Shown here: piece after piece, positions 7,064 to 15,431 of the stretch
How the letters are laid out: every line of letters begins with the position of its first letter
Numbering within the stretch: position 1 is the stretch's first letter
Assembly (NCBI GenBank): GCA_910587995.1
Contig: CAJUNS010000032.1
Coordinates: 1 to 29,733 of the forward strand
DNA: 29,733 nucleotides
DNA from: an uncultured Oscillospiraceae bacterium
GTDB lineage: Bacteria > Bacillota_A > Clostridia > Oscillospirales > Acutalibacteraceae
Reading direction: 5' to 3'
Translations under genes and position numbers: made by a program
Notes under the pieces: generated by a model
What the model was told of the DNA's origin: nothing
Database searches by the model: none
Seen by the model: the letters and a program-made list of their open reading frames with translations, nothing else

Positions 7064-9802
7064 ATGAAACTCACCCATTTGCGCACCAACCATGTTTCCA
7101 CCCCGCTGGGCCTGGAAATGAGCCGCCCTGTTTTCACCTGGACCGCCAAGGACGCGGCCGGCAAGCGGCAGGCGGCCGCTCAGGTTACGGTCTCCGCCGC
7201 CGGGACGGTTCTTTACGACTCCGGGCGGAGGGAGGACGTCTCATCCCTGGGCTTTGAAGCTCCGGTGGCTCTAAAGCCCCGCACCCGCTATGACTGGACG
7301 GTGTCTGTCTGGGACGAAGCCGGGGACAGCGCCAGCGCCTCCTCCTGGTTTGAGACCGCCAAAATGGAGGAGCCCTGGTCCGCCCAGTGGATTGCCGCCA
7401 GCCCGGCCGGTCCCTTTGAGGACAAGGAGGCCCAGCCTCTGCTGGCAAAAACCTTCACCCTGCCCCAAAACGCCCTCCGGGCCCGGGCCTATGTATGCGG
7501 TTTGGGAATCTATGAGCTGGAAGTCAACGGCCAAAAGGCCGGGGACGAGTACCTGCTGCCCGGCTACCACTGCTACGATCTGGCTCTGGAGTACCAGACC
7601 TTTGACGTGACCAGCCTGCTGCGCCCTGGAGAGAACGCCTTGGGCCTGGCTCTGGGCCCAGGCTGGTACAAGGGAGACATTATTTTCGACCGCTACCACA
7701 ACCTGTACGGCGATACCATGAAAGCCATCTGCGAGCTGCACATTACCCTTGCGGATGGCTCTGAGACGGTGGTGTGCACCGATGCCTCCTGGACCGCCTA
7801 CCCCTCGCCGGTTACCTTCTCCAATATTTATGACGGGGAGCATTTTGACGCCAACCGGCTCATTCCCGGCTGGTCCTGTCCCGGATGCGGGGCGGAGGGC
7901 TTCGGCGCCGCCGCGATGGAAGAGGCCGTGCCCCTGGTGGCCCGGCGGGGGCCGAAAATCGTGAAAAAAGCCGAGTTCGCCCCGGTGGAGGTCATCCACA
8001 CCCCCAAGGGAGAGACGGTTTTGGACTTTGGCCAGAACATGACCGGCTGGGTGGAGTTTACCTGCAAGGCTCCCGCTGGGCAGACGGTAAAGCTCAGCTA
8101 TGGCGAGGTGATGCAGCAGGGCTGCTTCTACCGGGACAACCTGCGCACGGCTAAGGCCGAGTATATGTATACCTCCGATGGCGCTCCCCGGCGGGTGCGG
8201 CCCCACTTCACCTTCTATGGCTTCCGCTACGTAAAGGTAGAGGGCGTGGAGAGCCTTTGCCCCGGGGACTTCACCGCCTGCCACATCCGCTCGGACATAG
8301 ACCCCATTGGCTCCATTGAGACAGACAACCCCCGGGTCAACCAGCTGTTTCACAACGCCCTGTGGGGCCAGTTCGACAACTTTTTGGACCTGCCCACAGA
8401 CTGCCCCCAGCGGGACGAGCGCTTGGGCTGGACCGGCGACGCGGCCATTATCAGCGCCACAGCCTGCAAAAACATCTACATGCCCGCCTTTTTCCACCAC
8501 TTTATGGAGAATGTGCGCCTGGAACAGGCTTACCATGGGGGAGCCGTGCCCTTTTATGTGCCCGCCCCCAAAAAGGCCAAGCCCGGCTCTACCGGCATTG
8601 ACGTGGACCCGGCGGACTTTGTGAATCTGCCCGAGGGGGACAAGGCCGCTTTAGCCGCCGCCATTGACAAGTACCCGAAGCTGAGAGCGGCGGTAGACGC
8701 CCTTCCCCCAGACCAGCAGGAGGGCTTTGTGGTGCAGGTCATCACGGAGAACTTCAGCTTTGAGCACAGCAACAAAAACGGCGTGGCCATTTGGAGCGAT
8801 GTGGCCACCATGATGCCTTGGGCGGTCTACGAGAACTACGGGGACCTGCACCAGCTCCGGGCCGAGTACCCGGTGATGAAAACCTGGGTGGAGCGCATGC
8901 GCCAAGACGACCTGGCCGATGGAGGCCGGGGCCTGTGGCTTCGGGGGCACCAGCTGGGCGACTGGCTGGCCTTGGACAAGCCAGACCCTAAGGACGCGGA
9001 AAACCCCTTTGGAGCCACGGATTTGCAGTACACGGCCAGCTGCTTCTATTTCTACTCCGCCAGCCTAACGGCCAAGGCCGCCAAGGCCCTGGGCTATGAG
9101 GAGGACGCGGCGGACTACCGCGCCTTGAGCGAGAAGATCAGAGGGGCGGTTGTGGCGGAGTATTTCAACCCGGATGGCAGCTTCAAAATCGAGGGAACCC
9201 AGACCGCCTGTGTGCTCAGCTTGTTCTTCGGCATCTACCCCGAGGGGAAGGCGGACCGGGTGCTGGACCAGCTGAAAGCCCGGCTGAAGGCCAAAAACTG
9301 GCATCTGGACACAGGTTTCTGCGGCACGCCCTTCCTGTGCCGGGCCCTTTCGGACCACGGGGCCAACGACATTGCCTACACCCTGTTCCTGAACGATGAT
9401 TTCCCCAGCTGGCTCTATGAGGTGAAGCTGGGCGCTACCACTGTGTGGGAGCGCTGGAACTCCCTGCTTCCCGATGGGAGCATCAGCGGCACGGGGATGA
9501 ACAGCTTGAACCACTATGCCTATGGGTCCATTGTGGACTGGATGTACCGGAACCTGTGCGGCTTTAACCCGGTGGAGGAGGCTCCCGGCTACAAGCGGGC
9601 GGTCATCCGCCCCATGCCGGACCCCCGCCTGCGCCGGGCTGAAATGACCATGGACACCGCCGCGGGGCTTTACCGGGTCAGCTGGCGGTATGAGGGGGAG
9701 GCCCTGCGCTACGGGGTTACCGTGCCCTTTGACTGTACCGCCCAGCTGATTCTGCCAGACGGGCGGGTGGAACATCTGGAGGCCGGGGAATACGCCTTTT
9801 AG
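7064..9802 (+). CDS. Alpha-L-rhamnosidase, GH78
   Basis: This 912-residue protein should hydrolyse terminal alpha-L-rhamnose from plant glycosides or pectin side chains. It has beta-sandwich N-terminal modules (residues 1-340) and an (alpha/alpha)6 catalytic barrel. The GH78 signature DCPQRDERLGWTGD is at 446-459, with E452 as expected general acid, and VWERW with E796 as expected general base, followed by GMNSLNHYAYGSI. A C-terminal beta domain closes the protein. No signal peptide is present, suggesting intracellular action on imported oligosaccharides or glycosides. Between GAVPFYVPAP and WSDVATMMPW there are about 70 residues, more than I expect there. A short dyad (TAGGGA/TCCCTA, 7014-7031) lies in the leader. 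ATG 7064 follows AGAAAGGA; the upstream in-frame extension has no such support. Confidence 0.95.
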   Translation: MKLTHLRTNHVSTPLGLEMSRPVFTWTAKDAAGKRQAAAQVTVSAAGTVLYDSGRREDVSSLGFEAPVALKPRTRYDWTVSVWDEAGDSASASSWFETAKMEEPWSAQWIAASPAGPFEDKEAQPLLAKTFTLPQNALRARAYVCGLGIYELEVNGQKAGDEYLLPGYHCYDLALEYQTFDVTSLLRPGENALGLALGPGWYKGDIIFDRYHNLYGDTMKAICELHITLADGSETVVCTDASWTAYPSPVTFSNIYDGEHFDANRLIPGWSCPGCGAEGFGAAAMEEAVPLVARRGPKIVKKAEFAPVEVIHTPKGETVLDFGQNMTGWVEFTCKAPAGQTVKLSYGEVMQQGCFYRDNLRTAKAEYMYTSDGAPRRVRPHFTFYGFRYVKVEGVESLCPGDFTACHIRSDIDPIGSIETDNPRVNQLFHNALWGQFDNFLDLPTDCPQRDERLGWTGDAAIISATACKNIYMPAFFHHFMENVRLEQAYHGGAVPFYVPAPKKAKPGSTGIDVDPADFVNLPEGDKAALAAAIDKYPKLRAAVDALPPDQQEGFVVQVITENFSFEHSNKNGVAIWSDVATMMPWAVYENYGDLHQLRAEYPVMKTWVERMRQDDLADGGRGLWLRGHQLGDWLALDKPDPKDAENPFGATDLQYTASCFYFYSASLTAKAAKALGYEEDAADYRALSEKIRGAVVAEYFNPDGSFKIEGTQTACVLSLFFGIYPEGKADRVLDQLKARLKAKNWHLDTGFCGTPFLCRALSDHGANDIAYTLFLNDDFPSWLYEVKLGATTVWERWNSLLPDGSISGTGMNSLNHYAYGSIVDWMYRNLCGFNPVEEAPGYKRAVIRPMPDPRLRRAEMTMDTAAGLYRVSWRYEGEALRYGVTVPFDCTAQLILPDGRVEHLEAGEYAF

Positions 9803-9865
9803 CCGGGCGTGAAAAAGTGGGGCGTCAAAAGCGGGCCGCCAGAATACCGTGATTTTTGACATAAC

Positions 9866-9909
9866 AAAGAAGCGGGCCAGCGTCTTGCGCGCGTTGGCCC
9901 GCTTCTTTT
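9866..9909. terminator. Strong bidirectional terminator
   Basis: A 17-bp stem (AAAGAAGCGGGCCAGCG with its complement, one G-U pair) and 9-nt loop has an A-tract before it and a T-tract after it. It lies between the convergent rhamnosidase and sigE genes, so it can end both transcripts. Confidence 0.9.
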
Positions 9910-9978
9910 GCGGTTTGTAACTAGAAAAAGGGGTTCGGCCCATCGTTATCCGGGGCAAAGCGGCAGGCGGTTCGCGGC

Positions 9979-10707
9979 TTAGCCCGCCTTTTCCAGGTCC
10001 TTGCGCAGCCGGGTGATGATCCGTTTTTCCAGCCGGGATATGTAAGACTGGGAGATGCCTAACTCGTCCGCCACCTCCTTTTGGGTATGCTCCTTGGTGG
10101 ATTCCAGCCCGAAGCGCAGCTGCATAATCTTCTTCTCCCGGGGAGAAAGGCGGCTCACCGCGCTGAGAAGCATATCTTTTTCCGCTTCCTGCTCAATGTC
10201 CCGGTTTACCGCGTCAGGGTCGCTGCCCAAAAGGTCCGAAAGCAGCAGCTCGTTGCCGTCCCAGTCCACGTTTAGGGGGTCGTCAATGGAGACCTCGTTG
10301 CGCAGCTGAGAGCTTTTGCGCAGGTGCATAAGGATTTCGTTTTCAATGCAGCGGGAGGCATAGGTGGCCAGCTTGATGTTTTTTTCCACGCGAAAGGTGT
10401 TTACCGCCTTAATGAGCCCAATGGTGCCAATGGAGATCAGGTCTTCCACGCTGGCGCCGGGGCTCTCAAACTTTTTGGCGATGTACACCACCAGCCGCAG
10501 GTTGTGGGTGATCAGGGGCTCGCGGGCTCCGGGCACGCCGTTACGGATGTCTTCCATCACCTTTGCCTCCTCCTCCTTGGTAAGAGGGGCGGGCAGGGTG
10601 TCCGGGCCGTTGATATAGTGGCAGGGCGCCGCGCCAAAGCGGGGAAAGAGCTGCCGCAGCAGGGCGGTGCCCAGGGGAATCCAGGTGGAAATCAGCTGTT
10701 GAAACAT
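9979..10707 (-). CDS. sigE: Sporulation sigma factor E precursor (pro-sigma-E)
   Basis: This 242-residue protein is the mother-cell sigma factor of early sporulation, made as an inactive precursor. Residues 1-30 (MFQQLISTWIPLGTALLRQL...) are the amphipathic pro-sequence that holds it at the membrane, and HYINGPDTLPAPLT aligns with the known processing region. Region 2 contains NLRLVVYIAKKFE, DLISIGTIGLIKAVNTF and LATYASRCIENEILM. Region 4 ends in GISQSYISRLEKRIITRLRK, the helix-turn-helix for -35 recognition. All are near-identical to family consensus. ATG 10707 has a GGAGG site. It is downstream of spoIIGA, whose product is the known processing protease. Confidence 0.97.
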   Translation of the reverse strand: MFQQLISTWIPLGTALLRQLFPRFGAAPCHYINGPDTLPAPLTKEEEAKVMEDIRNGVPGAREPLITHNLRLVVYIAKKFESPGASVEDLISIGTIGLIKAVNTFRVEKNIKLATYASRCIENEILMHLRKSSQLRNEVSIDDPLNVDWDGNELLLSDLLGSDPDAVNRDIEQEAEKDMLLSAVSRLSPREKKIMQLRFGLESTKEHTQKEVADELGISQSYISRLEKRIITRLRKDLEKAG

Positions 10708-10841
10708 AAAACGCGCCTCCAATGGTGTAAAATTTGGGGAGCCTTTCCGGGCGGGAAGAAACAGGCTTGGGGAGCACGGCGGAAAAAGCGCCGCGGCCTG
10801 GCCCGCAAACATGCCCCAAGGCCCTGGCGGCTCCCTGCGGG

Positions 10842-11663
10842 TCAGTCCGGAAAAAGATCCGGGTTAAAGATGGCCGCAAACTGGCCCGAGGAAAGGGGCC
10901 GGTCGTATAGGGCTATGTAGCAGTCTAGGGCCTGGCCCGTGGGCAGGGCCACCACCTTCTCCGGCTGAAAGGCCGCCAGCAGGCCGGAGCCTCCCACGCT
11001 GTCAAAGGGGACCAGCCGCAGGCCGGGCACAGCGGGCGCGTCTTTCTCCCAAGCGGGGAGGGCCAGGCCGCCCAAAGCCTCCCGCTGGCAGACCACCACG
11101 GGCAGGCCGGAAAAAGGCTCCCGCAGGGCATTGCCCGTATCGGCTTTGGCATAGACCTCCGCGGTTTGCCCTTGGTGGGTGATGGACAGCTTGCACAGGC
11201 GCGGCAGGTCCGACTCCCGGGGAAAAGCCCGGCGGAACAGCCAGAACACCAGATAGGCCCCGCAGGTGGCAAAGAACAGCAGGGGCAGGTCCAAATTTAG
11301 ATAAACCGCGCCGCCTACCACCGCCGCGTAGCCCGCCGGGGCAAACTGGGCCGCGAACAGCACAAAGCCCGCCAGCAGAAAAGAAAAAAGCCACAGGCAC
11401 AGCCAGCAGCGCAAAAACCGCCGCGGGCTCATGGGCAAAAAGGCCGCCGCCGCCGCGCCCAGCGTGCACAGCCCGGCACACAGAGGGCCGGACCAGCGGG
11501 GCAGAGGCAGCAGACAGAGCATGGAACCCAAAGCCCCGGCCAGCGCCCCGGCCACCAGCCGCTTTCCAGGAGCCTCCAGCCGGAGAAAGCTCCGCACGCA
11601 GCGCAGGAGGAAATAGTCCACATAGAGATTGACAATGACAAGAATATCCGCGTAAACCGTCAA
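10842..11663 (-). CDS. spoIIGA: Sigma-E processing peptidase SpoIIGA
   Basis: This 273-residue protein has a hydrophobic N-terminal half with about five membrane segments (5-145), then a cytosolic aspartic protease-like domain with the catalytic ADTGN motif (D175) and the downstream VPFDSVGG and ALYDRPL segments typical of SpoIIGA. It cleaves pro-sigma-E at the septum when activated from the forespore by SpoIIR. The start is TTG at 11663, the only candidate after a purine-rich GGGGGGATCACC site; this leaves a leader of roughly 15-20 nt from the predicted promoter. It is followed 134 nt later by sigE, the conserved spoIIG order. Confidence 0.93.
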   Translation of the reverse strand: MTVYADILVIVNLYVDYFLLRCVRSFLRLEAPGKRLVAGALAGALGSMLCLLPLPRWSGPLCAGLCTLGAAAAAFLPMSPRRFLRCWLCLWLFSFLLAGFVLFAAQFAPAGYAAVVGGAVYLNLDLPLLFFATCGAYLVFWLFRRAFPRESDLPRLCKLSITHQGQTAEVYAKADTGNALREPFSGLPVVVCQREALGGLALPAWEKDAPAVPGLRLVPFDSVGGSGLLAAFQPEKVVALPTGQALDCYIALYDRPLSSGQFAAIFNPDLFPD

Positions 11664-11686
11664 GGTGATCCCCCCCTGTCCCGTCT

Positions 11687-11721
11687 ATTATAGGACGGGC
11701 GGGCAGGGCGAATCTGTCGAG
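11687..11721 (-). promoter_or_regulatory. spoIIG-type promoter with 22-bp spacer and Spo0A box
   Basis: On the minus strand TCGACA (11720-11715) and TATAAT (11692-11687) are separated by exactly 22 bp, the atypical spacing known for the Spo0A-activated sigma-A promoter of spoIIG in B. subtilis. A Spo0A-box-like word TGTCGAG (consensus TGTCGAA) on the plus strand overlaps the -35, and a second imperfect one (GGGCGAA, 11706-11712) lies 9 bp away. This predicts Spo0A~P control of spoIIGA-sigE. Confidence 0.75.
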
Positions 11722-11746
11722 ACATAGGAGCGGACGAAAAGTTTTC

Positions 11747-11771
11747 GGGACCGGCGGCGGAGCCCGGTCCC
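11747..11771 (-). terminator. Hairpin directly after GntR gene
   Basis: An 8-bp perfect stem (GGGACCGG/CCGGTCCC) with 9-nt loop abuts the GntR stop codon. Downstream on the minus strand is GAAAACTTTTC, a short interrupted T-run. It is probably a modest terminator shielding the spoIIGA promoter from readthrough. Confidence 0.5.
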
Positions 11772-12488
11772 TTACTTTATAATTTCCACAATAAATTGAT
11801 TTCGATCCGCTGGATAGAAGTTTTCAGAATATTCAATGGGCCGGTCCGCGCTGTCGTAGCCGGTGGATGAGATATAATGGCAGGGGGAATGGTCCGGCAG
11901 GCCGAACAGCGAAGCGGTTTTGCCGCAGAGCGTCCGCACCTCGAGAAAGCGCCGGACCTTGTTCACATAGATGCCGTTTTCCGCCAGCACATGGTAAAAG
12001 GAGCGCTGCTCAAAGTCATACTGCAAGGCTGTGGGGACCAGGGAGTAGGGGAAGTAGACGGTGGTTAAAATCATAGGCTTCGCCGTGCCGCCGTCTTTAA
12101 TAAAGCGCAGGCGGCGCAGCTTGACCACCCGTTCCTCTTCTGTAATGGACAGACGGCTTTGAATGGGCTCGCTGGGATAGATCAGGCTTAATTCCAGCAC
12201 CTTTGTGAGAGGGGAGAAGCCCTTTTTCTCCATTTCCTGGTTGTAGCTTTCAATAAACTTTGTGTATTCCTGCAAGACCTTGGGTTTGGTCACAAAGCTG
12301 CCCCGGCCCCGCACCCGGGTCAAATACCCCTCGTTTACCAGGTCGTTTAGGGCGTGGCGCACCGTGGGGCGGCTGACGTGGAACTGCTCGCTCAGGTCCA
12401 TCTCTTTGGGAATCAAGTCTCCCTCCAGAAATTCGCCGTTCTGAATCTTTTCTAAAATATACTGATAGACCTTTACATAGCTATGCAT
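11772..12488 (-). CDS. GntR-family (HutC/UTRA) transcriptional regulator
   Basis: This 238-residue protein has an N-terminal winged helix-turn-helix (about 4-72; PKEMDLSEQFHVSRPTVRHAL, then RGRGSFV) and a C-terminal UTRA ligand-binding domain (about 95-235). This is the HutC subgroup, which usually senses sugar phosphates or other small metabolites. ATG 12488 is preceded by AAGGAGG; the longer frame upstream overlaps the ROK gene and has no support. It is cotranscribed with the ROK kinase (11-nt gap). TGTA-N2-TACA dyads at both promoters in 13418-13586 are typical of this subgroup's operators, so autoregulation and control of the divergent isomerase gene are likely. Confidence 0.9.
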   Translation of the reverse strand: MHSYVKVYQYILEKIQNGEFLEGDLIPKEMDLSEQFHVSRPTVRHALNDLVNEGYLTRVRGRGSFVTKPKVLQEYTKFIESYNQEMEKKGFSPLTKVLELSLIYPSEPIQSRLSITEEERVVKLRRLRFIKDGGTAKPMILTTVYFPYSLVPTALQYDFEQRSFYHVLAENGIYVNKVRRFLEVRTLCGKTASLFGLPDHSPCHYISSTGYDSADRPIEYSENFYPADRNQFIVEIIK

Positions 12489-12499
12489 GGTTCCCCTCC

Positions 12500-13387
12500 T
12501 TAGGACTTGTTTGAAAACAGCAGCGGCACCGCGCGCATGGCAGAGGCGGAGGAATCCGGGGAGATGCGCAGCTGGATCCCCCAACGCCCCAGAGCCTGTT
12601 CCAACCTCCCGCAGAACAGGCCGCCGCTTTTGGCTGCCTGCCCGCCGACCACCAGGCACTCCGCCCCAAAGCGCTGGGCAATGGGGGGAATCACCTCTTC
12701 CAGACGCTGGCCGAAAGCCTCAAAAATTCTCTTGGCCGGCGCGTTTCCCTGCCGGGCCAGTTCCGCGGCGTCCTTAACGGTGATATCCGGGGCAAAACAG
12801 CCGCTCTCCCGCAGCATATTGGTCAGGCCCGTGGCGGAAAGGTACTGGTCCACTATGCCGTTCCGGTAGGGGAGGGAATAGATCCATCCGTTTTCTGGAA
12901 CACGGGGGCCGGACTTCACCAGCCTTCCCTGTTCCACAAAACCGGATCCCAGGCCCGTGCCGATGCAAATCATCATGGACCGCTCAAAGCCTTTGCCCTG
13001 GCCAAAGGCCGCCTCTCCCAGACAGAAAAGGTCCGCGTCATTTTCAAAGGCAAAGCGCTCTCCAGGCAGCCCGCAGGCCTGAGAGAGCCCCGCCCGCAGG
13101 TCCAGGCCGTAGATGGAGTCATATTTCCCCATGCCCCGCATCCGGCAGATTCCCCGCTGGTAGTCGAAGGGCCCGGGAAAGGCCAGACCGGCTCCGGCAA
13201 GGCTGTGCCCCTGCCCGGTAAGCTCCGCCTGCCGGGCCCGGATGATTCCGGCCAGGTTATTTAAAATGGTACCGGCGTCCTCTTGGGCCAGGGCGGCGTC
13301 CCTGTGGATAGGGGAGAGCCCGCCGCCTGTCAGGATGGCCGACTTTATCTGTGTGCCTCCAACGTCAAGGGCAATAAAAGCCTTCAT
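12500..13387 (-). CDS. ROK-family sugar kinase-like protein
   Basis: This 295-residue protein shows the ASKHA phosphate motif DVGGTQIK at 8-15, GLAFPGPFD at 68-75, ENDADLFCLGE at 115-125 (D117 expected catalytic base) and a second phosphate motif CIGTGLGSGF at 141-150. It should phosphorylate a hexose or amino sugar. The usual ROK zinc motif (CxCGxxGCxE, with a GH before it) is missing: the region reads PENGWIY...NGIVDQYLS. It therefore belongs to a zinc-less branch or binds an unusual substrate. ATG 13387 has a GGAGG site. First gene of an operon with the GntR regulator and divergent from the mannose-6-phosphate isomerase gene, suggesting linked sugar-phosphate metabolism. Confidence 0.88.
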   Translation of the reverse strand: MKAFIALDVGGTQIKSAILTGGGLSPIHRDAALAQEDAGTILNNLAGIIRARQAELTGQGHSLAGAGLAFPGPFDYQRGICRMRGMGKYDSIYGLDLRAGLSQACGLPGERFAFENDADLFCLGEAAFGQGKGFERSMMICIGTGLGSGFVEQGRLVKSGPRVPENGWIYSLPYRNGIVDQYLSATGLTNMLRESGCFAPDITVKDAAELARQGNAPAKRIFEAFGQRLEEVIPPIAQRFGAECLVVGGQAAKSGGLFCGRLEQALGRWGIQLRISPDSSASAMRAVPLLFSNKS

Positions 13388-13417
13388 AGGGGACCTCCGG
13401 GTAAGTTGATTTCCCTC

Positions 13418-13446
13418 ATTATAAATTGCCTTCTGTAAAATGTCAA
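13418..13446 (-). promoter_or_regulatory. Consensus sigma-A promoter for ROK-gntR operon
   Basis: On the minus strand TTGACA (13446-13441), a 17-bp spacer and TATAAT (13423-13418) match the consensus exactly. Transcription starts about 25 nt before the ROK ATG. Confidence 0.85.
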
Positions 13447-13448
13447 TA

Positions 13449-13458
13449 TGTAAATACA
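13449..13458. promoter_or_regulatory. GntR operator-like dyad TGTAAATACA
   Basis: TGTA and TACA arms flank two bases, immediately upstream of the ROK -35 box. It has the same arms and spacing as the site inside the divergent promoter, so it is a candidate operator for the nearby HutC-type GntR protein. Confidence 0.55.
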
Positions 13459-13557
13459 AATAGGCGGATTTTGAGGAAAACCGCTTTTGCTTTGATTCGG
13501 GTTTTCCATTTACATGGATGCTTTTGGAACAAAACAGGGTGAGGCTTGCGGGATGTC

Positions 13558-13586
13558 TTGACATTTGTAATTACATATGCTAGACT
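13558..13586 (+). promoter_or_regulatory. Sigma-A promoter for mannose-6-phosphate isomerase gene
   Basis: TTGACA (13558-13563), a 17-bp spacer and TAGACT (13581-13586) lie 38 bp before the ATG. The spacer contains the palindrome TGTAATTACA, so a bound repressor would block polymerase. Confidence 0.75.
13566..13575. promoter_or_regulatory. GntR operator-like palindrome TGTAATTACA
   Basis: A perfect 10-bp palindrome lies between the -35 and -10 boxes of the plus-strand promoter and matches the TGTA-N2-TACA site at 13449-13458. The position suits repression. Confidence 0.6.
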
Positions 13587-13624
13587 GATTCTACCGCACA
13601 GGATGAACAGAACGGAGGCAGCAT

Positions 13625-15376
13625 ATGAATCAGCGTGGATACCAGAATTATGACAAATGGCCGGAAAAGCGCCTGGAAGTCTCTCCGGGAGACGCGGTCA
13701 GCGGCTATGAGGCGATTTGCGAAAGAATCAAGCGGGAGGTGAAAGGCAGAGGCAGAACCGTGGTGGCGGTGGACTGTTACCCCGGGGTCTGCCTGGAAGA
13801 AACGGCCCAAGGGCTGCAAGGCTTGGGCGCGGCCAGCGTTTTTCTCAGCGGCGGAATTTTCATATCAGACGCCGAATACCAGCGCCGCACAGCCGAGGCG
13901 CTGACAGAGGACCGGGTGTTCGGCGTAATGACCTGCAAGACGCTGGAAAGCTTTGTGGACCCCGCGGCTCTGCGAAAAATGCGGGAAGAGGTTCAAAGGG
14001 TAGAGAGCGGGCTTGTGCTGATCCTGGGCGTAGGCGCGTCGCTGGTCTGCCCGCCGGACATTCTCATTTACGCGGACCTGGCCCGCTGGGAAATTCAAAA
14101 CCGCATGAAGCGGGGCATGGGCAACTGGAAGGCTCACAACGAGGCGGAAAGCTTCTCAAAAAAATTTAAGCAGGGCTTCTTTTTGGAGTGGCGGTTGGCG
14201 GACCGGCATAAAAAGCCCCTGCTCGCCACGCTGGATTTCCTGCTGGACGCCAATGTGCCGGGGGAGCCGAAGCTGGTGCGGGGCGATTGCTTCCGCCAGG
14301 CGCTGGAGAAGTTTTCCCGGGAACCCTTCCGGCTGGTTCCCTACTTTGACCCAGGGGTCTGGGGAGGCCAGTGGATGAGGGAAGTCTGCGGACTGGACCA
14401 GGACCAGCCCAATTTTGCCTGGAGCTTTGACGGCGTTCCGGAGGAGAACAGCCTGTACGCCCGCTTTGGGGACCTGCGGTTGGAGTTCCCTGCCATGGAC
14501 CTGGTGCTGTACCGGCCCATCGGCCTTTTGGGAGACCGGGTGCACGCCCGTTTTGGCCCGGAGTTTCCCATCCGGTTCGATTTTTTGGACACCATGGGCG
14601 GCCAAAATCTTTCTTTGCAGGTGCACCCTTTGACCGAGTACATCCAGCAGGCTTTTGGGATGCACTACACCCAGGACGAGAGCTATTATATTCTGGATGC
14701 GGAACCGGGCGCTCAGGTGTACCTGGGGCTTAAGGAGGGCATAGACCGGGAGGAGATGGTAAAGGCGCTGTATGAGGCCCAGGAGGAGGGGGGAAGTTTT
14801 CCTGCGGAGAAATATATCAATACCTTCCCCGCCAAAAAGCACAGCCATTTCCTAATTCCCGCTGGCACGGTTCACTGCTCCGGCAGGGGGGCTATGGTCC
14901 TGGAAATCAGCGCCACGCCTTACATCTTCACCTTTAAGCTCTGGGACTGGAACCGTCTGGGCCTGGATGGCAGGCCCCGGCCCATCCACATTGGCCATGG
15001 GGAAAAGAATATTGTTTGGGAGCGTACGGCCCCTTGGGTGCGGGAGAATCTGGTGGACCGCTTCCAGCCGCTGCCCGCGCCGGAGGGAGTCAAAGCGGAG
15101 GCCACCGGCCTGCACCAGCGGGAGTTTATTCAGACGGAGCGCTATTCCTCGGCGGGAGCCGTACTCCACGAGACCATGCACAGCGTGAATGTGCTGAATT
15201 TGGTGGAGGGGGCCGAGGCCATAGTAGAAAGCCCGGAAGGGGACTTTGAGCCCTTTGTGGTCCATTACGCGGAGACTTTTGTGATTCCGGAACAGGTGAA
15301 GCGCTATACCATCCGGCCCTTTGGGAGAGCGGAGGGCCAGGCAGTGACTACCATCAAGGCGTATGTTAGAACATAA
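13625..15376 (+). CDS. Class I mannose-6-phosphate isomerase with N-terminal P-loop-like domain
   Basis: This 583-residue protein has a C-terminal cupin part (about 240-583) with the type I phosphomannose isomerase zinc set: Q332 and H334 in LSLQVHP, E352 in TQDESYY, H417 in IPAGTVH. It should interconvert mannose-6-phosphate and fructose-6-phosphate. Residues 1-230 form a second domain resembling a nucleoside/uridine kinase fold, with a degenerate P-loop (VVAVDCYPGV, no GKS/T), so it probably does not hydrolyse ATP. Long two-domain isomerases of this kind occur in Clostridia and Bacteroidetes; the role of the N-terminal part is not known. A likely operator lies inside its promoter, and it is divergent from the ROK kinase, which could feed it with a sugar phosphate. 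Confidence 0.88.
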   Translation: MNQRGYQNYDKWPEKRLEVSPGDAVSGYEAICERIKREVKGRGRTVVAVDCYPGVCLEETAQGLQGLGAASVFLSGGIFISDAEYQRRTAEALTEDRVFGVMTCKTLESFVDPAALRKMREEVQRVESGLVLILGVGASLVCPPDILIYADLARWEIQNRMKRGMGNWKAHNEAESFSKKFKQGFFLEWRLADRHKKPLLATLDFLLDANVPGEPKLVRGDCFRQALEKFSREPFRLVPYFDPGVWGGQWMREVCGLDQDQPNFAWSFDGVPEENSLYARFGDLRLEFPAMDLVLYRPIGLLGDRVHARFGPEFPIRFDFLDTMGGQNLSLQVHPLTEYIQQAFGMHYTQDESYYILDAEPGAQVYLGLKEGIDREEMVKALYEAQEEGGSFPAEKYINTFPAKKHSHFLIPAGTVHCSGRGAMVLEISATPYIFTFKLWDWNRLGLDGRPRPIHIGHGEKNIVWERTAPWVRENLVDRFQPLPAPEGVKAEATGLHQREFIQTERYSSAGAVLHETMHSVNVLNLVEGAEAIVESPEGDFEPFVVHYAETFVIPEQVKRYTIRPFGRAEGQAVTTIKAYVRT

Positions 15377-15431
15377 GCCGGGGCGGAAAAGCCCCAAGTG
15401 GAGGATGGATCATACAGGGGCTGCCACAGCC

